Positions 8,032-14,675 of a stretch of 21,959 bases of DNA are shown here, piece by piece. Positions within the stretch are counted from its first letter, which is position 1; every line of letters starts with the position of its first letter. Under the pieces are notes generated by a model. The model ran no database searches and had not been told where the DNA came from. It worked only from the letters and a program-made list of their open reading frames with translations. The translations under genes and the position numbers were made by a program. This DNA is from an uncultured Muribaculaceae bacterium (lineage in GTDB: Bacteria; Bacteroidota; Bacteroidia; Bacteroidales; Muribaculaceae), in NCBI GenBank assembly GCA_905209725.1, contig CAJLTZ010000038.1, positions 1 through 21,959 of the forward strand. Direction: 5' to 3'.

Positions 8032-9648
8032 TCAGAACGGCACCGCTGACTCGAAGACATAACTCTTGCCGTCAAACGGAAACGTGAATTCTATCCTGTG
8101 AGCATGGAGAAGCAGTCGCTCCCGATCGAATCCATCACTTCTGCCATACAAGCGGTCGCCCGCAATCGGCATCCCAAACCCGGCTGCCGCATGAACCCTG
8201 AGCTGATGGGTACGACCCGTGTGAGGAAAAAACATTATCCTGCTTCTTCCCCCTGAAACATCCACAAACTCATAATCCGTCACCGCCTCTTTCCCCTTCT
8301 CCACATCCACGCGCTGACGAGGCCGGTCAAGCCAGTCGGGCGACAACGGCAATTCAATGCGTCCCATCGACGAAATACCCCGCTCCACATAATCCCCCTC
8401 AAGCACCGCAACATATCGTTTACGCACTTCACGCTTCGCAAAAAGCGACTGCAACTCCTTAAATGCACGCGGCCCGAATGCCGCTACCAGCAAACCGGAT
8501 GTATCCTGATCAAGCCGATGCACAAGCTTTACTTCCCGCTCTGCCCCATATCTCTCCTCAAGCCATTGCTGCACTGATACGGCGTTTCCTTTCCCAGGCA
8601 CCGATAGCATTCCCGCCGGCTTGTCGACAACGCAAAACCATTCATTTTCGAAAATTATACGCGGACTATCCACCGTGCATTTCTGATAATCATCCTCAAG
8701 CGGAGGATTTATCGTCAACCCCTGCAGCATCCAGCGAAGTATGGGCAAGCACTTGCCACGACAGGCCTGATAATGGCGTCCATGAATACGCACCTCGCCA
8801 TCCTTAGGCCTGCCATACCAATATTCGGCAATAGCCACAGGACTCAACCCTTGCGCATACGCAGCCTGCAGAAGTTTCGGCGCACAGCATTCACCTGCAC
8901 CCGAAGGGGGTATACCCATAGGCGTCTCAGCAAAAATCCCGCTCAGGCTTTTACTCTCACCACGCGCATTAAGCAACTTGAAATTAGAAAACAACCACTG
9001 CTGCAAAGCCTCCGAATCGGCGCGCCGCTGCTCCTTCATCGCTGCAAGCCGCTTACGGGCCATCTGCAAATCAATTTCCAGCGGAGTAAGCGCGTCGGCC
9101 AACACCTTCTTCTTGCGGCGGAGTTCGGCTTTCTCAAACTGGCTCTGACGGATCATCACCGCCAATTCCGCATCATCAGCCATACCCGATTCTCGCCTCT
9201 CATCTCGCTTTGCTTTCGAAAGGCGACACTGCTCCTTGAAGGCCGACACCTCTGCGTCAGCCTTCTCTTTGGCACGTTCATATGCAGAGGTCAGATCAGC
9301 AAGTTCACCACTTTCAAATTCGGCTATCACGGCATTCCGGAGCGAAATCTCCCTCTCTTTCCGTTTAAAATAACCGTCTGGCAGAAGGTAGTCGAACGCC
9401 GGACTCACAAATCCGGGATAATCGAATCCGCTGTCGCCCAATTGGCCGGAGAATGCATAAAGGGTATGGCGTTTGCCGAGAGGGTCGGAAGCGATAAGCA
9501 CACCAAGCATCTTCCCAGCCTCAAGTTCGCGGAGGAAATCCCTCTCAACGGGAACATTACTCCCCTTCAACGATTCAATGCGGGCAACGAGTTTATTGAA
9601 CGCCTCCTCACACTCCCCCGACGGCGTATAATCAAACGGATTATTCAC
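8032..9648 (-). CDS. RluA-family RNA pseudouridine synthase, long Bacteroidetes form
   Basis: A 538-aa enzyme expected to convert uridine to pseudouridine in rRNA or tRNA. The catalytic domain is C-terminal (about 328-538). It has VVDKPAGMLSVPGKG, the catalytic HRLDQDTSGLLV with Asp380, and PHTGRTHQLRVHAA (about 475-488). The N-terminal half, about 1-325, includes a long charged helical segment (about 100-215) likely to form a coiled coil and is characteristic of the Bacteroidetes long RluA form. Substrate specificity cannot be read from the sequence. The start is GTG at 9648; the N-terminal PFDYTP segment resembles the family start, and no upstream ATG is available. The start lies inside the end of the Rpn nuclease gene (8-bp overlap), suggesting translational coupling. 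No separate promoter was seen. Confidence 0.9.
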   Translation of the reverse strand: MNNPFDYTPSGECEEAFNKLVARIESLKGSNVPVERDFLRELEAGKMLGVLIASDPLGKRHTLYAFSGQLGDSGFDYPGFVSPAFDYLLPDGYFKRKEREISLRNAVIAEFESGELADLTSAYERAKEKADAEVSAFKEQCRLSKAKRDERRESGMADDAELAVMIRQSQFEKAELRRKKKVLADALTPLEIDLQMARKRLAAMKEQRRADSEALQQWLFSNFKLLNARGESKSLSGIFAETPMGIPPSGAGECCAPKLLQAAYAQGLSPVAIAEYWYGRPKDGEVRIHGRHYQACRGKCLPILRWMLQGLTINPPLEDDYQKCTVDSPRIIFENEWFCVVDKPAGMLSVPGKGNAVSVQQWLEERYGAEREVKLVHRLDQDTSGLLVAAFGPRAFKELQSLFAKREVRKRYVAVLEGDYVERGISSMGRIELPLSPDWLDRPRQRVDVEKGKEAVTDYEFVDVSGGRSRIMFFPHTGRTHQLRVHAAAGFGMPIAGDRLYGRSDGFDRERLLLHAHRIEFTFPFDGKSYVFESAVPF

Positions 9649-10519
9649 GTAATGCCCGGATTTCCTCTGCAGTCAGACCTGTCACTGTGTGGATTGTAGC
9701 ATCTTCCATACCAGCCGCAATCATATTTTTCGCAACCATTGTCAGGCCCTCTGCTCGGCCCTCTGCCCGGCCCTCTGCTCGGCCTTCGTCCCTGGCAGTG
9801 TCGAGCACATCGTTCTGCACCATAATCGTATCCATATGAGCGTCATAAGCGCGGCGTTCCTTGGCCGACATGGAGAGATATTGTAGTTTTTTCTTCACCT
9901 CCTGAAGTCCAGGGGTGCGGGTGTTCTCCTTTACCTTACCTGTCTTGAGATATGTCAGCCATTCATCGAGAGGCGTTTCAGGAATCTTGTCGTAGACATT
10001 CACTCGCACAAGATAATATTCCGGGAACACTTCGCGTGGCAGATGCTGCACAATCACACCCTCCTCTTTAGTATTAACCAGAAGGTCGTTGCCTGTGTGT
10101 ATACCTTTAAACCGCGTTTCACCATGATACACATAATCATCGCCCTGGCCATAGTCGCAATAAAGGATGCTGATAGAATATACCTTCTTTACCTGATCGT
10201 ATTTCTCACCGATGTTGATGTGCTCGGTAATCGCCTTGCATGTGCCGTATAGGATCCGTTGAAGATAATATAACTGACGTGTAAGTTGCACTTCCACGAT
10301 AATCAGGTGGCCCTTGCTATTCTTGGCCTTGATGTCCACGCGGTTGAACTTATCGCATTCGGAATCCTGATTTGACTCGCTTTCAAGAATCTCGACAATC
10401 TTCACCTCTTCTCCAAGAAGCACAGTAATAAAGCCCTCGAGGATGCCGAAGTTGCTCTTATCCCTGAGCATATGCTTCATAGCCCAGTCAAAGCGGATAT
10501 ATGTGTTCTCCTGTTCCAT
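9641..10519 (-). CDS. Rpn-type PD-(D/E)XK nuclease / putative transposase family
   Basis: A 292-aa protein of the Rpn family (PD-(D/E)XK nuclease family transposase), related to E. coli Rpn proteins that promote RecA-independent recombination. The N-terminus MEQENTYIRFDWAMKHMLRD is the family signature. The nuclease core has Asp62 (NRVDIKA) and Glu76-x-Gln78 (IVEVQL). The C-terminal region contains DEGRAEGRAEGRAEG, encoded by 12-bp DNA repeats, then a helical tail with TGLTAEEIRAL. The frame stays open to 10576, but the promoter at 10536-10567 excludes that start; the ATG at 10519 fits the family. Its stop codon lies within the start region of the pseudouridine synthase gene. Such genes are often multicopy and variable; whether this copy is active is unknown. 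Confidence 0.88.
   Translation of the reverse strand: MEQENTYIRFDWAMKHMLRDKSNFGILEGFITVLLGEEVKIVEILESESNQDSECDKFNRVDIKAKNSKGHLIIVEVQLTRQLYYLQRILYGTCKAITEHINIGEKYDQVKKVYSISILYCDYGQGDDYVYHGETRFKGIHTGNDLLVNTKEEGVIVQHLPREVFPEYYLVRVNVYDKIPETPLDEWLTYLKTGKVKENTRTPGLQEVKKKLQYLSMSAKERRAYDAHMDTIMVQNDVLDTARDEGRAEGRAEGRAEGLTMVAKNMIAAGMEDATIHTVTGLTAEEIRALRE
9745..9792 (-). repeat. Four 12-bp tandem repeats inside the Rpn gene
   Basis: On the plus strand GGCCCTCTGCTC recurs at 9745, 9757 (one change) and 9769, and a diverged fourth unit is at 9781. Translated in the gene, the units give (E)GRAEGRAEG. Units of 12 bp can expand or contract by slippage without breaking the frame. Confidence 0.85.
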
Positions 10520-10535
10520 TCTACTCAATTTTTCA

Positions 10536-10567
10536 CAAATATAGCCAAAAAAATCCATTATTACAAA
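10536..10567 (-). promoter_or_regulatory. Promoter of the Rpn-rluA unit
   Basis: On the minus strand: TTTG (10564-10567), a 20-bp spacer, TATATTTG (10536-10543). The transcript start would fall near 10530, giving a leader of only about 11 nt before the ATG at 10519. Confidence 0.7.
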
Positions 10568-10602
10568 TTCCGGCAACCTAAAACAATACGCGCCCCAAGA
10601 TA

Positions 10603-10695
10603 AGTATGATCCGCAAATTAGTTAATGCATATTTGAGTGTATTTTCGAGTGATTTGTGTGAGTCCGAGAAGGAACTATGCGGGCATCGTGACTGA
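10603..10695 (+). repeat. Family-B intergenic repeat, copy B2 (~93 bp)
   Basis: Begins AGTATGATCCGCAAATTAG, contains GTTAATGCATATTTGAGTG, and ends ATCGTGACTGA. It aligns with 1918-2011 at about 80% identity by eye. Both copies share an AAGGA string and finish at GTGACTGA. It lies between the Rpn promoter and the EamA gene end, in a gene-poor gap that also holds a family-A repeat. Confidence 0.75.
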
Positions 10696-10840
10696 CATCT
10701 TGCTGGTGGCATTAGCTGTGGTGGCAGGCTATGTGGTAAAGTTAGTGAGTCCGCGCATCGGCTGGTTCGACCGTCTGATGGCCGCCAAGATCAGTTGGAA
10801 ATACGTAGTAGGCCTCGCCCGCTTCCTGAAACGCGGGTAA
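10688..10840 (+). CDS. Possible 50-aa membrane peptide or gene fragment
   Basis: An open frame from GTG at 10688, which is the GTG of the terminal GTGACTGA of repeat B2, to TAA at 10840. The frame is open further up to a GTG at 10637. The predicted peptide has a hydrophobic stretch (ILLVALAVVAGYVV) followed by a basic, tryptophan-containing tail ending FLKRG, as expected of a single-pass membrane peptide. Third codon positions are G/C-rich like the neighbouring real genes. I recognise no family, and it could equally be the remnant of a larger gene. Confidence 0.3.
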   Translation: MTDILLVALAVVAGYVVKLVSPRIGWFDRLMAAKISWKYVVGLARFLKRG

Positions 10841-10859
10841 TAATACCTTGACAATACGC

Positions 10860-10897
10860 CGCCCCTGCGTTAACATTTTTTGTGGGATGGGGTCTAA
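10860..10897 (-). repeat. Family-A intergenic repeat, copy A2 (38 bp)
   Basis: On the minus strand TTAGACCCCATCCCAC, an A6 run, TGTTAACGCAGGGGCG. It starts seven bases after the stop of the EamA gene, just as copy A1 follows the flavin reductase gene. The end pairing is weaker than in A3 (CCCC/GGGG only). The gap 10520-10904 therefore holds a promoter, repeat B2, a possible small ORF and this repeat. Confidence 0.85.
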
Positions 10898-10904
10898 TCC
10901 ATCA

Positions 10905-11810
10905 TTAAGCCTCGTCAGACTTCTTGGCCTTGCTGATTGTTACCAACCACACCCCCGTAAAAATCAGCGCTATTGCTACACCTTTCATCGGGGTAAACCG
11001 GTCCATTCCGAGGCATATGCCTACTATTGTGGCCACTATGGGTTGAACATAGTTGTACATTCCTACCAACGTGGGGCGAAGGTTTTTCTGACCTATCATT
11101 ATGCAGATGTAGGCAAGGAACGTGCCGCAAACCACCACATATGTTATCCCGCCCCATTCCAACCCGGCGATGGCCGACCAGTCGGTGCAGGCAAGCCAAT
11201 GAATGCTTCCCGGCAGAGCCACCACCGTGGCCGACAGAAACATCCATTTCATCAGGGTCACCAGACTGTATTTGCGGATAAAGTTGCGATAAAGGGTGAG
11301 ATACAATGCATAGCTCAACTGGGCCATAAGCACAATCACGTCACCCAAGGCCGGGTTGGCACCGGCAGCCTGAGCGCCATTCCCCACAATCAGTATTATT
11401 GCTCCGGCGGCTCCGGCAGCGATGCCGCCCGCTTTCTTGAGGGTGATGGGTTCGCGGAGAAACAGCCACGCCAGTAGCATCACCCACATCGGCATTGTGG
11501 TGGTTACAAGCGATGCCTCGCCGGGAGATGTCAGGCTCACTCCGATAATGAAGCATCCCTGATTGAACAGCACTCCAAGCATACCGGCCCCGAACAGCCG
11601 GAGGATATCCTTGGGAGGCACATGTCCCTTGGGCAGGAATAGGGAAGTGAGCCAGAAGAGAAGAGCCGCACCAGCAACCCTGAAATCGACCATAATCAAA
11701 GGTGCAACGACGCCGGTGGCGAAAACCATCTTCGCCACCGGCGACATAAGACCCCACATCACATTGGCCCCAAGCATCGCCAGATGTCCCATCGCTTTGG
11801 ATTCCTTCAT
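10905..11810 (-). CDS. EamA-family (DMT superfamily) transporter
   Basis: A 301-aa inner-membrane protein with about ten hydrophobic helices arranged as two EamA repeats. The first opens with AMLGANVMWGLMSPVAKMVF, and the second follows a GNGAQAAGANPALGDVIVL linker. Drug/metabolite-superfamily proteins of this type export or exchange amino acids, purines or other metabolites; the substrate cannot be inferred. The frame extends to 11855, but a -7 element at 11843-11850 means that ATG lies upstream of the transcript start, so the ATG at 11810 is chosen (11792 also possible). It is divergent from the Fic gene, and a second EamA gene lies beyond Fic. The two are not obviously recent duplicates. 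Confidence 0.88.
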   Translation of the reverse strand: MKESKAMGHLAMLGANVMWGLMSPVAKMVFATGVVAPLIMVDFRVAGAALLFWLTSLFLPKGHVPPKDILRLFGAGMLGVLFNQGCFIIGVSLTSPGEASLVTTTMPMWVMLLAWLFLREPITLKKAGGIAAGAAGAIILIVGNGAQAAGANPALGDVIVLMAQLSYALYLTLYRNFIRKYSLVTLMKWMFLSATVVALPGSIHWLACTDWSAIAGLEWGGITYVVVCGTFLAYICIMIGQKNLRPTLVGMYNYVQPIVATIVGICLGMDRFTPMKGVAIALIFTGVWLVTISKAKKSDEA

Positions 11811-11842
11811 CTTTACAGCCTGTCTCGATTCTTTACAGCCTG
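11810..11842 (-). repeat. Short direct repeat in the EamA leader
   Basis: TCTTTACAGCCTG (plus strand) occurs at 11810-11822 and again at 11830-11842, a 20-bp offset. The pair covers the space between the predicted transcript start and the ATG. It could be a slippage duplication or a paired binding site. Confidence 0.6.
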
Positions 11843-11850
11843 CAAAATTA
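11843..11850 (-). promoter_or_regulatory. -7 element for the EamA gene
   Basis: The minus strand reads TAATTTTG, an exact TAnnTTTG match. No clear TTTG lies 19-21 bp upstream, so the promoter is only half matched. Confidence 0.45.
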
Positions 11851-11950
11851 CTCAAAAAATCTCAAAACGAGACACTATCCTAATTAATATTCCCGCGTTA
11901 ATATTTGAATCACGCGATATTAATATCCTATGACTCAGGATTACACAAAT

Positions 11951-11987
11951 TAATTTATCGCAAATTTTGATATTTTGCGATAAATTA
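11951..11987. promoter_or_regulatory. Perfect 14-bp inverted repeat, operator of the Fic gene
   Basis: TAATTTATCGCAAA (11951-11964) is mirrored exactly by TTTGCGATAAATTA (11974-11987) across a 9-bp spacer. The arms bracket the -33 element and fill the space up to the -7 element, so a bound dimer would exclude RNA polymerase. The binding protein is not known; the Fic protein's own C-terminal winged helix is a candidate. Confidence 0.75.
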
Positions 11988-11996
11988 CTATCTTTG
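11966..11996 (+). promoter_or_regulatory. Promoter of the Fic gene
   Basis: TTTG (11966-11969), a 19-bp spacer, TATCTTTG (11989-11996): a full consensus match. Transcription would start near 12002, about 13 nt before the ATG at 12015. Confidence 0.8.
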
Positions 11997-12014
11997 CACA
12001 TCAAATCTATTGAT

Positions 12015-13316
12015 ATGATTGAATCACCACCTCGTATAACGTCTGCTTCTGATGCGATTCTAGAGAATGCTGAATTGAGAAACCTTGTTTCTTCAATCAA
12101 TAGCAGATATTTATATTGGTCTGACGTCAAATATCGCATACCATCAGGTATGACGGGAGTTGAATTATGGAGTTTAATCAAGTCTACAAGAAATCACACG
12201 GACATCAAAATTTGGCTGCCAAACAATATTCATTTCTCTTTGACAAACACCATGCAGCGCCTATGCCATGAATTCGATATGAACTTCGGTGGCTCATGGG
12301 GCGCTTCTAAGATTTTCCCTGAAGATAAAACTACGCAGGACCTTTATCTCATTAGTTCCATAATGGAAGAGGCTATAGCCTCGAGTCAGATGGAGGGAGC
12401 GGCCACAACACGAGAAGTGGCAAAAGATATGCTCCGGAAAAAGATTTCGCCTAAAGATAAAAGTCAGCGTATGATTCTCAATAATTATAATACTATAAAT
12501 TTTATTCGAGACCATGCTACAGAAAAACTGACCCCGGAACTGATAATGCAGGTTCATGGCATGATGACTGAGAATGCCCTTGATGTTCCTGATGCATCCG
12601 GACGCCTAAGACGTGACGATGAAAATATCGTTGTAGGCAATGGCATCACAGGCGAAACTGTACATACTCCTCCATCTGCGGATTGCCTTAACGAGTTCTT
12701 GATTCAACTATGTGCATTCTTTAATGATTCGAACCCTGAATTATTCGTTCACCCTATCATCCGAGCTATCACAATTCACTATTTGGTGGGATATTACCAT
12801 CCCTTTGCCGATGGCAATGGACGCACTGCAAGGGCTTTATTTTATTGGTACATGATGAAGTCCAATTATTGGCTGGTGCAATATCTTTCTATTTCCCGAA
12901 TTATCAAAGGTTCTAAAAATTCCTATGAAAAGGCTTTCCTTTTTTCAGAAGCCGACGGGAATGATATTGGATATTTTATTCAATACAATCTGGAAGTGCT
13001 TCATAAATCCTTTGACGCGTTAAGCCAATATATAAAAAGGAAACATAACGATAAAAAGAAGGCTGAGAAACTTCTGCATCTTGGCAATATCTCAAAACGT
13101 CAGTCGCAAATATTGAGCCTTTATATTGAGAATCCTGACAAAGTGCTTGTCTCAACCGATATAACGGCAACATTCGGTGTTTCTTCAGGTACCGCTAAAT
13201 CTACTTTGAAAGACCTTACTCATAAAGGGTATTTGAGAGAAATCAATATAAACGGCAGGACAAAGGGCTATGTCCGATCTAACGATTTTGAACAACTAAT
13301 AGAAAAAATCAAATAA
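12015..13316 (+). CDS. Fic-domain AMP-transferase with class II inhibitory motif and winged helix
   Basis: A 433-aa Fic protein. The N-terminal Fic/DOC-associated region holds the inhibitory motif SSQMEG (Ser123, Glu127, Gly128), of the form S/TxxxEG/N, placed before the Fic core as in class II self-inhibited enzymes. The catalytic loop HPFADGNGRTAR (about 262-273) is intact, with the catalytic His and the phosphate-binding GNGR. The last 70 or so residues form a winged-helix domain (KRQSQILSLYIE, then a TFGVSSGTAKSTLKDLTHKGYL helix-turn-helix). The expected reaction is transfer of AMP to hydroxyl side chains; the target is unknown. The frame is open from 11967, but the promoter at 11966-11996 rules that start out. 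The gene is visibly richer in A/T than its neighbours, which suggests horizontal acquisition. No separate antitoxin gene is present. Confidence 0.92.
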   Translation: MIESPPRITSASDAILENAELRNLVSSINSRYLYWSDVKYRIPSGMTGVELWSLIKSTRNHTDIKIWLPNNIHFSLTNTMQRLCHEFDMNFGGSWGASKIFPEDKTTQDLYLISSIMEEAIASSQMEGAATTREVAKDMLRKKISPKDKSQRMILNNYNTINFIRDHATEKLTPELIMQVHGMMTENALDVPDASGRLRRDDENIVVGNGITGETVHTPPSADCLNEFLIQLCAFFNDSNPELFVHPIIRAITIHYLVGYYHPFADGNGRTARALFYWYMMKSNYWLVQYLSISRIIKGSKNSYEKAFLFSEADGNDIGYFIQYNLEVLHKSFDALSQYIKRKHNDKKKAEKLLHLGNISKRQSQILSLYIENPDKVLVSTDITATFGVSSGTAKSTLKDLTHKGYLREININGRTKGYVRSNDFEQLIEKIK

Positions 13317-13326
13317 AACGATTTCG

Positions 13327-13346
13327 CAGTTTATCTCAGTTTATCT
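13327..13346 (+). repeat. 10-bp tandem repeat after the Fic gene
   Basis: CAGTTTATCT is repeated twice head to tail directly downstream of the Fic stop, within an A/T-rich spacer of 142 bp before the next gene. No terminator hairpin is evident here. Confidence 0.6.
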
Positions 13347-13458
13347 AAAATTACGATAACTTAAACCGTAATTAATTATTACACACCGATTTATAGTTTA
13401 TCACTTATTCAACATTCTTTTTACTATCTTAACAATCAATACTCCACTCCACGCAAAA

Positions 13459-14349
13459 ATGAGGGAATATTTCATCAAACTTCATCTGTCGGTGATTCTC
13501 GCCGGATTCACGGGCGTATTGGGACGCCTTATATCCCTTCACGAATTCCCGTTGACGCTTCTGCGCGTGATTTTCGCCTGCAGCGTGATCTGGCTGATAT
13601 CCTTTATCAAGGCCGACAGAATGATGCCCCGACGCAATCATATTCCGTCGCTCCTTTTCGTCGGTGCGCTTCTCGGCATGCACTGGCTATTCTTCTATGG
13701 CAGTATCAAGGCTTCCAACGTGTCAGTCGGCGTGGTGTGCTATTCTCTCGTCGGATTCTACTCGGCGGTGTTGGAACCGCTGATCAACCGCAGCCGGTTT
13801 TCCATGCGCGAATTGCTTCTCAGCCTGATTACTCTTGCGGGAGTGGGCCTCATATTCGGATTCGACATCCAGTTTCGCACAGGCATAATCTTGGGTGCCA
13901 TCTCTTCGCTGCTCGCCTCCCTTTTCACAATCTACAATAAACGGGCCGGCGACCTCACCCACTACCCCGCCCCATTGATGCTCCGCTGGGAACTGCCCGG
14001 GGCTCTCGGCATCCTTACTATAGCCTGTCCATTCTATTTCAGTTTTTCCGACATCTCGCCGGTAGTGCCTTCTGTGGCCGACCTCTGCTGGCTTTTGGTG
14101 CTTGCCTCGTTCTGCACCGTGGGGCTGCAACTTCTGCAGATTCAGGTCCTTAAAAAAATGAATGCCTTCACCGTAAACCTCACCTACAATCTGGAACCGG
14201 TCTACAGCATCCTTCTCGCCATAATCTTTTTCAATGAATCCGCAGAGATGACCCCGGCCTTTTTCACCGGCCTGTCGATGATTATCCTCTCAGTAGTCAT
14301 CCAGACGCTGAGTACATACCGCTCCCGCCAATCGGCATTAGCGGAATGA
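13459..14349 (+). CDS. EamA-family (DMT superfamily) transporter
   Basis: A 296-aa inner-membrane protein with about ten hydrophobic helices in two EamA halves. The first half includes LLRVIFACSVIWLISFIKA and LLGMHWLFFYGSIKASNVSVG; the HWLFFYGSIKAS segment is common in amino-acid or metabolite exporters of this group. The second half ends with NLTYNLEPVYSILLAIIFFNE, the usual EamA signature before the last helix. The substrate is unknown. The ATG at 13459 begins MREYFIKLHLSV; I see no good promoter, so read-through from the Fic gene 142 bp upstream is possible. It converges on the Ca2+ ATPase gene, with IS-like debris between them. Confidence 0.9.
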   Translation: MREYFIKLHLSVILAGFTGVLGRLISLHEFPLTLLRVIFACSVIWLISFIKADRMMPRRNHIPSLLFVGALLGMHWLFFYGSIKASNVSVGVVCYSLVGFYSAVLEPLINRSRFSMRELLLSLITLAGVGLIFGFDIQFRTGIILGAISSLLASLFTIYNKRAGDLTHYPAPLMLRWELPGALGILTIACPFYFSFSDISPVVPSVADLCWLLVLASFCTVGLQLLQIQVLKKMNAFTVNLTYNLEPVYSILLAIIFFNESAEMTPAFFTGLSMIILSVVIQTLSTYRSRQSALAE

Positions 14350-14484
14350 CCCCGGAGAGCCGAAGACTATTATTCCACTGTTTTCCAGTCGGTGATGTTG
14401 CGAGTCTTAGTGCTGAAGGTGACGCCGGATCAGTTGAATTTACTGGGGAGAGTTGGGGTCACGGTAAGAATTCAAATTTTATGG

Positions 14485-14515
14485 CAAAGTTAGAACTATT
14501 ACAGGCAGGCTTCAA
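14485..14515 (-). promoter_or_regulatory. Promoter-like sequence in the IS-like remnant
   Basis: On the minus strand: TTG (14513-14515), a 20-bp spacer, TAACTTTG (14485-14492). No intact gene follows it; a transcript would run antisense to the end of the EamA gene. Confidence 0.4.
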
Positions 14516-14550
14516 TACGCTATCGCGGACGGTTGTACGATGCTTCGACA

Positions 14551-14628
14551 GGGGTCATTTTTATTTCGCCCGCAAGGGTCATTCTTATTTCGCCCAAAGG
14601 GGTCAGTCCCGCGTGCCCTAAGGGGTCA
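14551..14628 (+). repeat. Four imperfect 23-24 bp direct repeats
   Basis: The motif (G/A)GGGTCA starts at 14551, 14575, 14599 and 14622, giving periods of 24, 24 and 23 bp. The first two units continue as similar TATTTCGCCC segments, and the third and fourth diverge more. The units are contiguous, without CRISPR-like spacers. They are best read as a transposase-binding array or a repeat-bearing IS end. Confidence 0.7.
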
Positions 14629-14675
14629 AACGCACGCGCCTTTTCCATGCCACAACACTCGCATCCGTATTCCGT

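Larger units (their letters stand above)
14350..14675. mobile_element. Probable remnant of an IS21-type element end
   Basis: This 326-bp gap between convergent genes has no convincing reading frame. Its right part holds four spaced copies of a (G/A)GGGTCA motif, and an isolated fifth GGGGTCA lies at 14455-14461. A minus-strand promoter match lies at 14485-14515, pointing away from the repeat array into the remnant. Multiple short repeats near the end and an inward promoter are features of IS21-family termini. No transposase genes and no second end are present, so if this is an IS21 element it is a decayed fragment. The family assignment is inference. Confidence 0.35.

Noticed and set aside
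8773..9699. A 308-codon plus-strand open frame opposite the rluA-like gene
   Set aside because: Antisense to a complete gene with intact catalytic motifs; the predicted protein has no recognisable domain.
12015..13316. Fic gene as part of a toxin-antitoxin pair or defence island
   Set aside because: The inhibitory motif is within the same protein, no small antitoxin ORF precedes it, and the neighbours are transporters.
14346..14621. A 91-codon frame overlapping the EamA stop by 4 bp (ATGA)
   Set aside because: It runs through the IS-like remnant and the GGGGTCA repeats, so its sequence is explained by repeats; no family resemblance.
14551..14628. CRISPR-like appearance of the GGGGTCA repeats
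   Set aside because: Only four imperfect contiguous units, no unique spacers of constant length and no cas genes.
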